Below the pieces are notes generated by a model, which did no database searches, was not told the origin of the DNA, and saw nothing but the letters and a program-made list of their open reading frames with translations. 64,000 bases of DNA from Euclidia mi (taxonomy: Eukaryota > Arthropoda > Insecta > Lepidoptera > Erebidae): positions 35,236,475-35,300,474 of the forward strand of contig OX123205.2 of the NCBI GenBank assembly GCA_944739405.2. The letters are read 5' to 3'. A program made the position numbers and the translations under genes. Within the stretch, counting starts at the first letter, position 1; the number at the start of each line of letters is the position of its first letter. Positions 63,961 to 64,000 of the stretch are shown here, piece after piece.

Positions 63961-64000
63961 AAGTTTTAAGAACTGGCTGCCGTGAAGGTCTATGAATCAT

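Overview
The window looks like intergenic, repeat-dominated DNA from a moth or butterfly (Lepidoptera). It is AT-rich, has almost no open reading frame that is not part of a transposable element, and carries repeat classes I recognise from lepidopteran genomes: RTE-type LINEs ending in (ATG)n, CR1- and Jockey-like LINE remnants, several tRNA-headed SINE families, Helitron-like 3' ends finishing in CTAGT, and TIR elements/MITEs. Species cannot be named from the sequence. No rRNA, genuine tRNA gene, CRISPR array or complete host gene was found. The only host-like coding candidate is a short exon at 38.47 kb that starts like a THAP zinc finger.

Layout. 0-9.4 kb: SINE copies (one a chimera), two copies of a SINE with an RTE-type tail, two long hairpins and an RTE C-terminal fragment. 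9.4-13.2 kb: a 5'-truncated LINE (called LINE-A here) with an 11-bp target-site duplication, a Helitron-like end, and a GC-rich poly(A) retroelement with a perfect 15-bp target-site duplication. 13.2-27.2 kb: scattered SINEs, LINE-A 3' ends and a locally duplicated segment. 27.3-29.4 kb: two ~1.03-kb TIR elements head-to-tail, each with a central palindrome. 29.4-38.4 kb: repeats, hairpins and a CR1-like LINE (35.1-36.5 kb). 38.4-49.4 kb: the THAP-like exon, then SINEs, hairpins and a 433-bp MITE. 49.8-52.9 kb: an RTE LINE whose ~969-codon frame is broken by only two stops. 52.9-63.5 kb: a second GC-rich retroelement, a tandem duplication, a MITE, and a Jockey-like LINE split by a 2,038-bp TIR element.

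How the parts relate. LINE-A ends its reading frame inside the same ~30-nt hairpin tail that closes the main SINE families (about 18 copies of this tail in 64 kb). The RTE likewise ends its frame in the tail carried by a second SINE type. Each SINE therefore appears to copy the last codons, stop codon and 3' recognition element of its partner LINE. The SINEs are also modular: 5' and 3' halves recur in at least four combinations. A separate theme is a set of about a dozen unrelated short-loop hairpins. One lies inside a SINE whose undisturbed form is present elsewhere in the window, so it can be read as a recent local inverted duplication.

Coordinates of repeats are by eye and usually good to a few bases where a target-site duplication or TIR is given, otherwise to about 5-20 bases.
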